Position numbers and translations under genes: made by a program. A stretch of 58,176 bases of DNA, from positions 1 through 58,176 of the forward strand of contig JADBJK010000076.1 in the NCBI GenBank assembly GCA_014874485.1, written 5' to 3'. How positions within the stretch are numbered: the stretch's first letter is position 1; each line of letters starts with the position of its first letter. Below are positions 8,610 through 16,486 of this stretch, in pieces. Origin of the DNA: Chloroflexota bacterium. GTDB lineage: Bacteria > Chloroflexota > Anaerolineae > DTLA01. The notes beneath the pieces are model-generated. The model saw only the letters and a list, made by a program, of their open reading frames with translations, was not told the origin of the DNA and made no database searches.

Positions 8610-9395
8610 ATGGGCCAGATGATAGCACAACTCCCATCGGAAAATCAAACGCCGCGCTACCCGACCCCGTGGCGCGTCGCGGGAGAACTGGCGTGGGCTG
8701 CCATCGCGCGGCGGCAGCGGTCCTTCGTGCGGGACGCGCGCCGCGCCGTGGCCGCACTGCGCCCGCCGCTGGAAGTGCTCGGCGGCGAGCACGTGCCCCC
8801 CAGCGGGCCGCTTCTGGTGGCCTGCAACCACTACAGTCGCCCGGGGTTCCAGGCATGGTGGCTGGCCTTCGCCATCACGGCGGCCATTGCCGAGCGCCGC
8901 GCCCGCGCCCACGACGAACCGGTCGCCTGGGTCATGACGGCGGCGTGGCGGTTTGAGACGAGCCGCTGGCGACACCGGCTGCTCACGCCGATGAGCCGAC
9001 GGGCCTTCGCGCGCGTGGCCGGCGTGTACGGGTTCGTAACCATGCCGCCCATGCCCCCCGCCCCCGAAGAGGTGCACGACCGCGCGGTCGCCGTCTTGCA
9101 AACGCTGCGCCTGGCCCGGCACCTGGCCCATGCGGGCGGCGTCCTGGGCCTCGCACCGGAGGGGCGGGACGTCCCCGTCGGTCTCGCCGACCCGCCACCG
9201 GGAGCAGGCGCTTTCATCGCCTTGCTGGTGGAGACGGGCATGACCGTGCTGCCTGTCGCCGTGTCCGAGGCCGATGGGCGGCTCCGCGTGTGCTTCGGCC
9301 CGGCCTTCGTGCCCAGCATCCCCGAAAACCGCGCCGAACGCGACCGCGTCGTGGCCGCCCAGGTCATGGCCGCCATCGCCCGGCTTTTGCCGTAG
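8610..9395 (+). CDS. PlsC-like acyltransferase with altered motifs
   Basis: A 261-residue protein resembling 1-acyl-glycerol-3-phosphate acyltransferases. GPLLVACNHYSRPGFQAWWL (about 70-89) is where the NHxxxxD catalytic box belongs, and GLAPEGRDVP (about 182-191) resembles the PEGTR motif. The histidine is kept but the expected aspartate four residues on is replaced (HYSRPG), so activity may be changed or lost. ATG 8610 has GAGGA 4 bp upstream; an ATG at 8619 is possible. Expected role: membrane lipid acylation. The call rests on motif order. Confidence 0.65.
   Translation: MGQMIAQLPSENQTPRYPTPWRVAGELAWAAIARRQRSFVRDARRAVAALRPPLEVLGGEHVPPSGPLLVACNHYSRPGFQAWWLAFAITAAIAERRARAHDEPVAWVMTAAWRFETSRWRHRLLTPMSRRAFARVAGVYGFVTMPPMPPAPEEVHDRAVAVLQTLRLARHLAHAGGVLGLAPEGRDVPVGLADPPPGAGAFIALLVETGMTVLPVAVSEADGRLRVCFGPAFVPSIPENRAERDRVVAAQVMAAIARLLP
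8619..8648 (-). promoter_or_regulatory. Promoter of the MFS gene, overlapping the opposite gene's start
   Basis: On the minus strand TTGATT (8648-8643), an 18-bp spacer and TATCAT (8624-8619) preceded by TGC. It would start transcription about 30 nt before the MFS ATG. It lies inside the first codons of the divergent gene at 8610, so the two transcription units probably interfere. Confidence 0.55.
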
Positions 9396-9411
9396 CGCGT
9401 TTCACGCGGAT

Positions 9412-9440
9412 TTGCCCAATACTCCGCGCGGGCATATAAT
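9412..9440 (+). promoter_or_regulatory. Promoter of the lipoprotein gene
   Basis: TTGCCC (9412-9417), a 17-bp spacer and a perfect TATAAT (9435-9440), followed by a leader of about 110 nt. Confidence 0.7.
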
Positions 9441-9557
9441 ACACCCGCCCCAACGCACTGCTGAGCGCTGTTGCCTTATCCGCTTCTCCTCAGCAAAGGT
9501 CGGACGAACCTGCTTGGATCGCCGTCCAAACAAAACGCATCTCAAGGAGAGGAGAAC

Positions 9558-10358
9558 ATGAGAACGAGACGTTTTCTTGGACAGGCCATAGGCATCCTCC
9601 TGGTCATTGCCATGGCGACAGCGCTTGTGGGATGTGGAGGCGGCGCGAAATCCACACCGGCGCCTACCGCTACCCCGCGGCCCACACCCACGCCACTCCC
9701 CACCGACACCCCGACACCGGAGCCGGAGCCTACCGCAGCCGAACCCACCGAACTGGACTCGCTCATCAGCCACCTGGTGCGGCTTGCGCCCGTTCGCGTG
9801 GAGAGCGTCATGAGTAGCCAGGAAGGCGACAACCCCCCAACCGTCAACAGAACCGTGGCGGAGATTGACGCGGCAGGCAATCAGCGCATCCAGATGTACG
9901 AAGGCGACAACCTGACCGTTGAAATCCTGGTCGTGCAAAACCAGATGTACATGAAATCCGAGGGCGACCAGTATCTGTCCATGGGCGAGTCCAATGACCC
10001 CTGGACCGCGCTGATGATGTACGGCGGGGCGTTCCTGCTCGTGTTCAACGACCTGCAGCAGGCCGAATTCGTCGGTAAGGAGCAGGTCAACGGGTTCAGC
10101 ACGAACAAGTACCGCGTTCAGGTTGACCTGAGCCAGTTCGGCCTGAGCGGGTTCGTGGCCGGGCAGCAAGGCGCGGTGCTGGAATACCAGGGGTTCGCGT
10201 GGGTGGAGATGAACGCCATGGCGCTGGTCAAGGGCGAAACCCTGTACCGCGCGAAGTCCACAAGCGACGAGAAGGTTACGGAAATCCGCACCACCTTCAA
10301 CGCGCAGAAGGCCGACATCCCCGCCATTGAGAAGCCGGCCAACATCCTGGGCATGTAA
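9558..10358 (+). CDS. Secreted lipoprotein with Thr/Pro linker, LppX/LolA-like size
   Basis: A 266-residue protein. Residues 1-26 are a lipoprotein signal with lipobox LVGC (Cys26), followed by a Thr/Pro/Glu linker (30-65) typical of surface lipoproteins in Chloroflexota. The folded part (70-266) alternates short beta-like stretches (MYMKSEGDQYLSMG, YRVQVDLSQFGLSG) and ends in a well-conserved-looking segment, compatible with the half-barrel of LolA/LppX/LprG carriers of lipids. That assignment is a guess from size and pattern. ATG 9558 follows GGAGAGGAGAAC. It is monocistronic and converges on the nitrilase operon. Confidence 0.75.
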   Translation: MRTRRFLGQAIGILLVIAMATALVGCGGGAKSTPAPTATPRPTPTPLPTDTPTPEPEPTAAEPTELDSLISHLVRLAPVRVESVMSSQEGDNPPTVNRTVAEIDAAGNQRIQMYEGDNLTVEILVVQNQMYMKSEGDQYLSMGESNDPWTALMMYGGAFLLVFNDLQQAEFVGKEQVNGFSTNKYRVQVDLSQFGLSGFVAGQQGAVLEYQGFAWVEMNAMALVKGETLYRAKSTSDEKVTEIRTTFNAQKADIPAIEKPANILGM

Positions 10359-10390
10359 CGCCACAGGCTCCGCAACGGCGCGGATTCGCG

Positions 10391-10429
10391 GATGTGGATT
10401 GTCGGGGCGTCGCCCCGGCAGTCCACATC
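10391..10429. terminator. Long hairpin between convergent genes
   Basis: A stem of about 19 bp (10391-10409 with 10411-10429, a few G-T pairs) around GGGGCG/CGCCCC, lying between the lipoprotein stop and the nitrilase stop. There is no T run; a bidirectional terminator is the likeliest role. Confidence 0.5.
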
Positions 10430-10469
10430 CCATCGGGCAGCCCCTCGGCACGTGCCACGCAGGCCAGGG

Positions 10470-11543
10470 TCAGCAACCCGACCGGTTTCGTTCGCGCTCC
10501 ACTCGTTCCCAGATCGCGCCCAGTTGCCGCGCGCACCAGTCGTAGCGCGGCTCCACCGGCAGGCGCTTGCGAAACTCGCGCAGCGCCGCCAAATCCAGGT
10601 CTGCGATGACGACATCGCCCTGGTCGCACGGTTCCGCCCGCGCCAGGACGCCGTCGTTCCCCACCAACTCCACCGGCCCCACGATGGACGACTGCCCGCG
10701 GAACGGCATCCCCAGCACGTCGCCCACCATCATCGCGTGGACGCCGTAGCATGGCGACTCCTGCACCCTGCTCCACACGCCTCTCAACTGATAATGCCAG
10801 TTGTACTCGGCGTTGATGTCCGCCGACGGGTTCAGCAGCACCTCCGCCCCCAGGAGATACGCGATGCGCGCCGTCTCCGGGTACGTGTAGTCCATGCACA
10901 CGGGCATCGCCAGTTTGCCCACGGGCGTGTCGTACACCTGAACGAACCCGCTGCGCGTCAGCCCCATGTGGAACTCCTGGCCGTAGAAATGCGCCTTGGG
11001 CTGGTGGCCCATCTCAAACCCATCGGGGCCGAACAGGTACGCCATGTTCCGGTGCGTCCCGTCGCTCCACACGGCGATGGCGCTCCCCGCCGCGATGTGA
11101 ACCCCGAACCGCCGCGACAGGTTCTGGAACACGAACCGATAGACCCGCGTGGCGGTCGGCGCAAGCAGGCGGGTTACCACCGCCAGCGTCCCTGCGTCGC
11201 CGCCCCCGGAGTCGGCGCGAGCGGCCTGCGCCTCAATCCCGGGCACCAGCCCCAGCAGCGGCACGAACCCCACCAGTTCCGGGAACACCACCAACTGCGC
11301 GCCCGCCGCCACCGCCCGCGACGTCCAGGCGTAGCACTCCCGCGCGTACTCCGCAGGCGAGGGGAACAGGCGGGCGGGGAACTGCACAGCCGCCACGCGC
11401 ACCCGCGCCTTCTCCTCGTCGGGCGGCATGGCCTGGGAATACGGCGCGCGCGCCAGGTAGTCCTGCGCCGCGCCCAGCCTGCCCCGCCACCGGATGGCCA
11501 GCCGCGCCGCGCGAAGGAGAACCGCATCCAGCCGCGTGCTCAT
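10470..11543 (-). CDS. Carbon-nitrogen hydrolase (nitrilase superfamily), catalytically complete
   Basis: A 357-residue protein that hydrolyses a C-N bond in an amide or nitrile; the exact substrate is unknown. The complete Glu-Lys-Cys triad is visible: Glu in VVFPELVGF, Lys in HQPKAHFYGQE and the nucleophile in MPVCMDYTYPE. About 45 N-terminal residues precede the domain (RVRVAAVQFPA). Its ATG overlaps the stop of the upstream gene by 4 bp (ATGA), so it is translationally coupled to the inactive-looking paralogue. An MFS transporter lies upstream of both, suggesting uptake and hydrolysis of one nitrogen compound. Confidence 0.88.
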   Translation of the reverse strand: MSTRLDAVLLRAARLAIRWRGRLGAAQDYLARAPYSQAMPPDEEKARVRVAAVQFPARLFPSPAEYARECYAWTSRAVAAGAQLVVFPELVGFVPLLGLVPGIEAQAARADSGGGDAGTLAVVTRLLAPTATRVYRFVFQNLSRRFGVHIAAGSAIAVWSDGTHRNMAYLFGPDGFEMGHQPKAHFYGQEFHMGLTRSGFVQVYDTPVGKLAMPVCMDYTYPETARIAYLLGAEVLLNPSADINAEYNWHYQLRGVWSRVQESPCYGVHAMMVGDVLGMPFRGQSSIVGPVELVGNDGVLARAEPCDQGDVVIADLDLAALREFRKRLPVEPRYDWCARQLGAIWERVERERNRSGC

Positions 11544-12358
11544 GGGTGCGACTCCTTGCGGTACAGCGACAGCAGTTGCTGCCGGTACAGAGGCAGGTTC
11601 ATCTCGGCCAGGATGTCGTACTTGGCGATGACCGCCGCCCGCGCCCCGAAGTCCAGTTCGGCGACGACAGCGCCCTCAGCGTCGGCGCTCGCGGCCTGGG
11701 CCAGAACGCCCCTGCCGTCCGCCGTCATCTCCACCGGAGCCAGCGCGCACGACCGCCCCACAAGTCCCGCGCCCACCGGATACGCCTCTATGCCGAACGT
11801 CTGGTTCGCCTGCACTTCGCGCCACAGCCGCGCGAACCATGCCCCCTCGGACCCATCGCGGAGCGCGCCGACGTGCACCAAGACCTCGGCGCCCAGCAGC
11901 GTCAGCGCGCGGCTCACCTCGGGCACGAGGACATCCGCGCCGACTACCAGGCCCAGCGCTCCGGCCGGCGAGTCAAACACGCGGAGTTCCTCCCCCGGCG
12001 AGTACATGGCGGCCCGGTCCTCTCGGCTCAAGTGAATCTGCCGCTGGACGCCCGCGAGGCTACCGTCGTCGGCGAACACGTGCAGGCAGGGGAAAACCCG
12101 CCCGTCCTCATCGCGCTGGGGGCCGATGTCCGCGACGAGCCACACGCCAAACCGCGCCGCCAGTTCGCCCGCTTTCGCCAGCGGCCCGTCCCAGACCTCA
12201 TCCCACCCCGGACTGCCCGACAGGACGGCCAGGCGCACGCCCCGGCCTTCCAGATGGGCAAGGGCCTGGGCCCAATACGAAGCCCAGGCCCCTTCGGATG
12301 CAAAGGTAAACTGCCGCCCCTGCAGCGCAGCGACGGCCACCCGGCGTTCTGAACCCAC
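11540..12358 (-). CDS. Nitrilase-fold protein lacking all three catalytic residues
   Basis: A 272-residue paralogue of the downstream nitrilase. Aligned by eye, the Glu motif FPELVGF is replaced by LSGSPGW, the Lys in QPKAHF becomes Gln in QRQIHL, and the Cys in VCMDYTYPE becomes Ala in VGADVLVPE. The flanking fold-defining segments are kept, including LGAEVLVHVGALRDG against LGAEVLLNPSAD. It should therefore be a non-enzymatic partner or regulator. It starts at a GTG 4 bp after the MFS stop and its TGA overlaps the ATG of the active enzyme, the coupling expected for subunits of one complex. Confidence 0.8.
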   Translation of the reverse strand: MGSERRVAVAALQGRQFTFASEGAWASYWAQALAHLEGRGVRLAVLSGSPGWDEVWDGPLAKAGELAARFGVWLVADIGPQRDEDGRVFPCLHVFADDGSLAGVQRQIHLSREDRAAMYSPGEELRVFDSPAGALGLVVGADVLVPEVSRALTLLGAEVLVHVGALRDGSEGAWFARLWREVQANQTFGIEAYPVGAGLVGRSCALAPVEMTADGRGVLAQAASADAEGAVVAELDFGARAAVIAKYDILAEMNLPLYRQQLLSLYRKESHP

Positions 12359-12362
12359 CGGC

Positions 12363-13643
12363 CTACTCCGAAGCCACAGCCGCCGCCCGCTCCTGCATCA
12401 CGCGGCGCAGGTGTTCGGCGTCCTGCCGAATGTAGCGGGCCACGCCCAGGAACAGGAACGCGCACAGCAGCCACGTGCTGACGCAGATCGTCAGGATGGC
12501 GTTGCCCAGCGAGGAGCGCACCGCGATGTACCCCGCCAGCGCCGGCGCGACGGCCGAGCCGATGTTCTCAATGAAACTCAGCGTGGCCTGGGCCGTGCTG
12601 CGGACTTCCGGCTCGGCCACGTCGTGGATGGTCGCCTGCACGTTCGGCGCGGCGATGGACATGGTCAGCCCCGTCAGGCACATGAAGATCATGAAGGGCA
12701 CCAGTTGGCCCGACGGGATGCTCAGCGTGATGGTCAGCAGAATCGCGCCCAGGAGCACACCGGTCGCCCCCGTCAGCGCGCGCCCCCTGCGATCGCGCTT
12801 GAAGAAGAAATCGCCGATGGAACCACCCACGAAGTACCCCGCCGACAGCGCCAGAATCGCTACCATCATCACACTGGTCGTCTCGCCGGTGGAGAAGCCC
12901 CGCTCGGTCTCCAGGAAGCGGAAGAACCAGAAGGTGATCACCTGCCACGGGAACACGCCGAAGAACCCCTGCGCGAACAGGAACAGGAGCGACTTGCGGC
13001 GGAACAGGCTCAGCGCCACCTTGAGGTCAAAGCGGAACGAGGGAATCTCTGCGAGATCGGCCATCTCCGGCTCGGCCTTGCCGCGAGGCGGCTCCTTCAG
13101 GCCGGCGAACAGCACGATGGCCAGCAGGACGCCCAGACTGCCGGTGAGGATGAACACCTTGCGCCAGCCCAGCGTGTCCCTCAGTATCATGGCCAGAATC
13201 ATGCCCAGCATGTACCCCAGGGGCATAGCCGTCTGCAGAAGGCCATAGACCTTGCCCCGTATGTTGGGCCCGAAGTAGTCGGCCAGCAGGCTGTAGATGC
13301 CCGGGTAACTGCTGTCGTCAATGCCCGTGGACGAGCGCGTGACGAGGAACGTGGTGTAGTTGGGAGCGATTGCGTTCAGCCAGGTGGTGGAGCCCCAGAT
13401 GAACGAGGCCAGCGCGATGAGTTTGGCACGTGCGTACCGGTCGTACAGATACCCCCAGACCGGGTACATGATGGCCGCAACGAGGATGGCGAAACTGGAG
13501 ACCAGGCCCATCTGCGCCTCGTTGATGCCGAACTCTTCCATGATGGGCGTGGTCAGCGGGCCGATGAGCAAGCGGTCCGCCTGGTGGAGCAGCATGAAAA
13601 AGAAGAACATCAAGACGACAAACCACCGGTACTTGGATTTCAT
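12363..13643 (-). CDS. MFS transporter, Spinster-like
   Basis: A 426-residue protein with about 12 transmembrane helices. Helix 1 reads MLLHQADRLLIGPLTTPI, and the conserved MFS loop is WGYLYDRYARAKLIA. The length and pattern (GINEAQMGLVSSFAILVAAI, STGIDDSSYPGIYSLLADYF) fit the Spinster/sphingolipid-type branch of MFS, whose bacterial substrates are mostly unknown. ATG 13643 follows GGGGAGGAGTGG. It is the first gene of a run with the two nitrilase-fold genes (4 bp, then a 4-bp overlap), so its cargo is probably their substrate. Confidence 0.85.
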   Translation of the reverse strand: MKSKYRWFVVLMFFFFMLLHQADRLLIGPLTTPIMEEFGINEAQMGLVSSFAILVAAIMYPVWGYLYDRYARAKLIALASFIWGSTTWLNAIAPNYTTFLVTRSSTGIDDSSYPGIYSLLADYFGPNIRGKVYGLLQTAMPLGYMLGMILAMILRDTLGWRKVFILTGSLGVLLAIVLFAGLKEPPRGKAEPEMADLAEIPSFRFDLKVALSLFRRKSLLFLFAQGFFGVFPWQVITFWFFRFLETERGFSTGETTSVMMVAILALSAGYFVGGSIGDFFFKRDRRGRALTGATGVLLGAILLTITLSIPSGQLVPFMIFMCLTGLTMSIAAPNVQATIHDVAEPEVRSTAQATLSFIENIGSAVAPALAGYIAVRSSLGNAILTICVSTWLLCAFLFLGVARYIRQDAEHLRRVMQERAAAVASE

Positions 13644-13709
13644 TCCACTCCTCCCCGTGTCAGAGTTGGTTACCGCATGGATGTCTGCTTGTGCCCTTGG
13701 GGCTCACGG

Positions 13710-14237
13710 TTATCTTGCCGGCTGCTCACCTCCCTCCGATGGATGATGGTGCCTCTGATTCGCGCCCTGGACTTCCCGCAGGAGTTCTATCGCATGGGGA
13801 AGCGCGGGCAGGATGGTCTCCAGGTTCTCCTTCACGGCCTTGGGACTGCCGGGGAGATTCACGATGAGCGTCCGGCCCCGGATGCCCGCGACCGCGCGCG
13901 ACAGCATGGCGTGGGGCGTTACGCGCAAACTGGCGGCGCGCATGGCCTCGGCCAGACCCGGGGCCTCGCGCTGGATCACTGCCCGCGTGGCCTCGGGGGT
14001 TACGTCGCGCGGGGCGAAGCCGGTGCCGCCCGTCGTGAGGACGAGGTCCAGGTCGGCCTCGTCGCACCATCGCCGCAGGACCGCGGCGATCTGGTCCTGC
14101 TCATCGGGCACCACCGCCACCTGGGCCACATCGGCCTGAAGCGCCGCGCGCACGATGTCGGCAATCAGCGGGCCGGCAAGGTCCTGGTACTCGCCACGGG
14201 AGGCGCGGTCGCTCACCGTCAGGATTCCAACGCGCAT
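13710..14237 (-). CDS. mog: Molybdopterin adenylyltransferase-like protein (MogA/MoaB)
   Basis: A 175-residue MoCF_biosynth-domain protein. MRVGILTVSDRASRGEYQD opens the fold; LVLTTGGTGFAPRD (about 65-78) is the molybdopterin-binding signature and VNLPGSPKAVKENLE (about 125-139) the C-terminal family motif. MogA activates molybdopterin by adenylylation before Mo or W insertion. The length matches the MoaB/MogA family; the two names cannot be separated by eye. It follows the PHP/AlbA_2 gene by 33 bp. The same window has a Moco-type riboswitch and a Tup importer, so it fits a Mo/W cofactor pathway. Confidence 0.88.
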   Translation of the reverse strand: MRVGILTVSDRASRGEYQDLAGPLIADIVRAALQADVAQVAVVPDEQDQIAAVLRRWCDEADLDLVLTTGGTGFAPRDVTPEATRAVIQREAPGLAEAMRAASLRVTPHAMLSRAVAGIRGRTLIVNLPGSPKAVKENLETILPALPHAIELLREVQGANQRHHHPSEGGEQPAR

Positions 14238-14270
14238 GGGTTTCTCCGAGTATCTGTTTTCGCGAGGCGG

Positions 14271-16010
14271 CTACTTCTTGAGAAACTGCCGCCACTCGCC
14301 GTGGAAGCCGTCTTCGCTCACGCCGTAGTAGTAGTGGATGCGGCCGGTGCGGTCGCGCTGCACCAGGTTGTACCTGCGGCGGCTGCCGCTGCCGTACACC
14401 TTCCACAGGCCGATGTCGCCCTGCCATGTGATCTTGTCCCCGGCCACGGGCGCTTCTTCGTGCTGGGTGATCGCCGAGCGCCACAGCCTGCGCGCCGACT
14501 TGCGGGTTACGTTGGTAACCACGTTGCCGTTGCGCAGGTCCTTGAGCGAATGGTAGATGGTTCCCTTGCGCTCCTCGGACTCCACGATTTCCACCCCCGT
14601 GCGCGGCGGCGCGATGCGGAACAGCGGCTCTTCCTCCTCCACCGCGGGAGCGGGCGGTTCGGCTGCCGCAGGCTCCGCGACTGTGGGCGGCGGTGCCTTC
14701 TCCTCCAGGGCGCGCTTCACCAACTGGATAATCTCGTCGCGCAGGGCCAGGCTCGTCTCCGACTCGTGCCGCACGTAAATCTGCGTGCCCTCCACCGAGT
14801 ACGGGATGTCGGTGCCGCGCGGGACGCTGACGCGGACGATCTTCTTGCCCTGGGATTCCAGCGTGTCTATGGTTACGTCAACAGGCGGCGTAACCTTGCG
14901 CTGAATCTCCGCCTTGACCATCGCGGCCACTTCCTCCGGCTTGTCCACCCCCACCGGCGGCGTCTTGGCATTGGCGCTAACCCCGATGAAGATCGTCCCG
15001 CCGTTGGTGTTGGCGAAGGCGACCACGTCGCAGATGAGGGCGCGCAACCGGCCGCCCTGCCGCGTGGCCGACTCAAAGAACGACTGCACGATGTTCGGCC
15101 CCTCCTGCCGCGCAGCCATCACGTGGTCAAACGGCTGCTTGGCGGGGCGGTAGGGCCGCGTGCGGGCAAAGTCGTCGCCCAGGAACAGTTCCTTGATCGC
15201 TGCGAACGTGGTCTCGGGCAGGAGCAACTCGGTGATGCGGTCGCCCACCCCCAGCAGCCGCTTGTCCTTCGGGTCGGCGGTCAGGCGGTGCGCGTCGGAA
15301 CCCTGGATGCAGTGCATGCGGCGCGGGTATTCGGGCTTGGAGCCGCTGTAGAACGAGGCGGTGTTCCTGCGCCTGCCGCTCTCCAGGTCGGTTACCTCCA
15401 GCGCGTGCAGGTTCGGATCTTGCGTGTAGGCGATCTTCGTCTGCCCGCCGAAGTCAAACCCCTGCATCGCCACGCCGTGGGTGGAGTTGGCGTGCGCCGC
15501 GATGACCAGCGCGCCCGCCCGCGCCATCTCGCGGTACGCCGTGAGCACGTCGGACGTGGCCCCAACCTCCGTGCTCCCGTCGTCCAGTTTGTCCGGCGGG
15601 ACGTTCAGCCGCAGCAACAGGTGCTCAATCTCCCGCACCGTCGCATCTTCGGGGAAAATGGCCAGGATGTGGAAGCCCAAGGTGGCCGTGAACTCCACGC
15701 CGGGGAGCACCAGAATCTTGCCGAGCAGGCGACGATACTCCGCCAGTTGCTCCTTTTCCGCGGGCGTCAGGCGGTTCAGCCGCTCCAGGAGTTCCAGGTT
15801 CTCAACCTCCTGGCGCATGGTCGCGTAGCCGCGGATGGTGTTGTGATCCGTGAATGCGATGATGTCCAGCCCGCGCTCCTCGGCGCGGCGCAGGATGTCC
15901 AAGTAGCGCACGTTCGGCTCCTGATAATCCGCGGAGGCGGGCGTGTGCACGTGCAGGTCAGCCTTTTTCCATTCCATCTGTCCTGCGCTAATCTTCTTCG
16001 TACCTTTCAT
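14271..16010 (-). CDS. PHP phosphoesterase domain fused to an AlbA_2/Schlafen-type DNA-binding domain
   Basis: A 579-residue fusion. Residues about 18-290 form a PHP domain: ADLHVHTPASADY and IIAFTDHN supply metal-binding His/Asp, later VLPGVEF, VIAAHANS and IQGSDAH. Residues about 300-420 match AlbA_2/Schlafen domains, with FFESATRQGG and the hallmark FANTNGGTIFIGV. A Pro/Ala/Glu linker (about 430-460) leads to a small C-terminal domain (KGTIYHSLKDLRNGNVVTNV onwards). ATG 16010 is chosen because AAGAGAG precedes it. PHP domains hydrolyse phosphoesters in DNA repair, histidinol-phosphate and defence proteins. The combination suggests a nucleic-acid-acting enzyme; its role is unknown. Confidence 0.8.
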   Translation of the reverse strand: MKGTKKISAGQMEWKKADLHVHTPASADYQEPNVRYLDILRRAEERGLDIIAFTDHNTIRGYATMRQEVENLELLERLNRLTPAEKEQLAEYRRLLGKILVLPGVEFTATLGFHILAIFPEDATVREIEHLLLRLNVPPDKLDDGSTEVGATSDVLTAYREMARAGALVIAAHANSTHGVAMQGFDFGGQTKIAYTQDPNLHALEVTDLESGRRRNTASFYSGSKPEYPRRMHCIQGSDAHRLTADPKDKRLLGVGDRITELLLPETTFAAIKELFLGDDFARTRPYRPAKQPFDHVMAARQEGPNIVQSFFESATRQGGRLRALICDVVAFANTNGGTIFIGVSANAKTPPVGVDKPEEVAAMVKAEIQRKVTPPVDVTIDTLESQGKKIVRVSVPRGTDIPYSVEGTQIYVRHESETSLALRDEIIQLVKRALEEKAPPPTVAEPAAAEPPAPAVEEEEPLFRIAPPRTGVEIVESEERKGTIYHSLKDLRNGNVVTNVTRKSARRLWRSAITQHEEAPVAGDKITWQGDIGLWKVYGSGSRRRYNLVQRDRTGRIHYYYGVSEDGFHGEWRQFLKK

Positions 16011-16088
16011 AAACTCTCTTTCAACCCAGATTCTGCAAGTCTCCAGTACATGCTGGCGCGATTCGGCCCCAACATTCGTTGGCAACCG

Positions 16089-16335
16089 TCATTGCGAGAA
16101 CGCTGAGCGCCGAAGCAATTCCGCCATACCGTCATTCTGAGACGCGGAGCGCCGAAGAATCTCATCAACCGAGATGCTCCGCTTCGCTGATGCTTCGCTT
16201 CGCTCAGCATGACAGGGCCAGACTGTCATTCTGAGGCGCGGAGCGCCGAAGAATCTCGTTATCCGAGAGGCTTCGCTTTGTTCAGCATGACAGCTAGGCC
16301 TGGGATTGCTTCGCCTCGCCCGCAATGATAGAATC
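16089..16335. repeat. Cluster of CATTGCGAG/CATTCTGAG modular repeats
   Basis: About 250 bp before the LCP gene contain only repeat modules: CATTGCGAG...GAAGCAATT, then two tandem CATTCTGAG...GAAGAATCTC...CAGCATGAC units, then GATTGCTTCG...CGCAATGAT. The modules are imperfectly palindromic. Further clusters lie at 17588, 31837, 35078, 38233 and 55520. I see no gene in this stretch. Confidence 0.8.
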
Positions 16336-16351
16336 GGCCAGCGCGACGCAC

Positions 16352-16380
16352 TTTACGACTTGCCATGTTTATTGTAACAT
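16352..16380 (+). promoter_or_regulatory. Candidate promoter of the LCP gene
   Basis: TTTACG (16352-16357), a 17-bp spacer and TAACAT (16375-16380) in the only AT-rich island of the region. The -10 is weak. Confidence 0.4.
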
Positions 16381-16486
16381 AAAACGCCCATTTATCAAAT
16401 AACCGTTCATCGTGGCCCGCAAATTGCAGCAGGTTGGCCAAGACACCGCGCCGAAAGCGCACACAGGGAGGTTGCGAAGCGAACCG

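Noticed and set aside
12126-16106. A 1326-codon open frame on the plus strand
   Set aside because: Antisense shadow of the MFS, Mog and PHP/AlbA_2 genes. These have recognisable family motifs; the plus frame does not.
16089-16335. Insertion sequence or transposon
   Set aside because: No transposase gene anywhere in the window; the stretch is entirely made of short modules.
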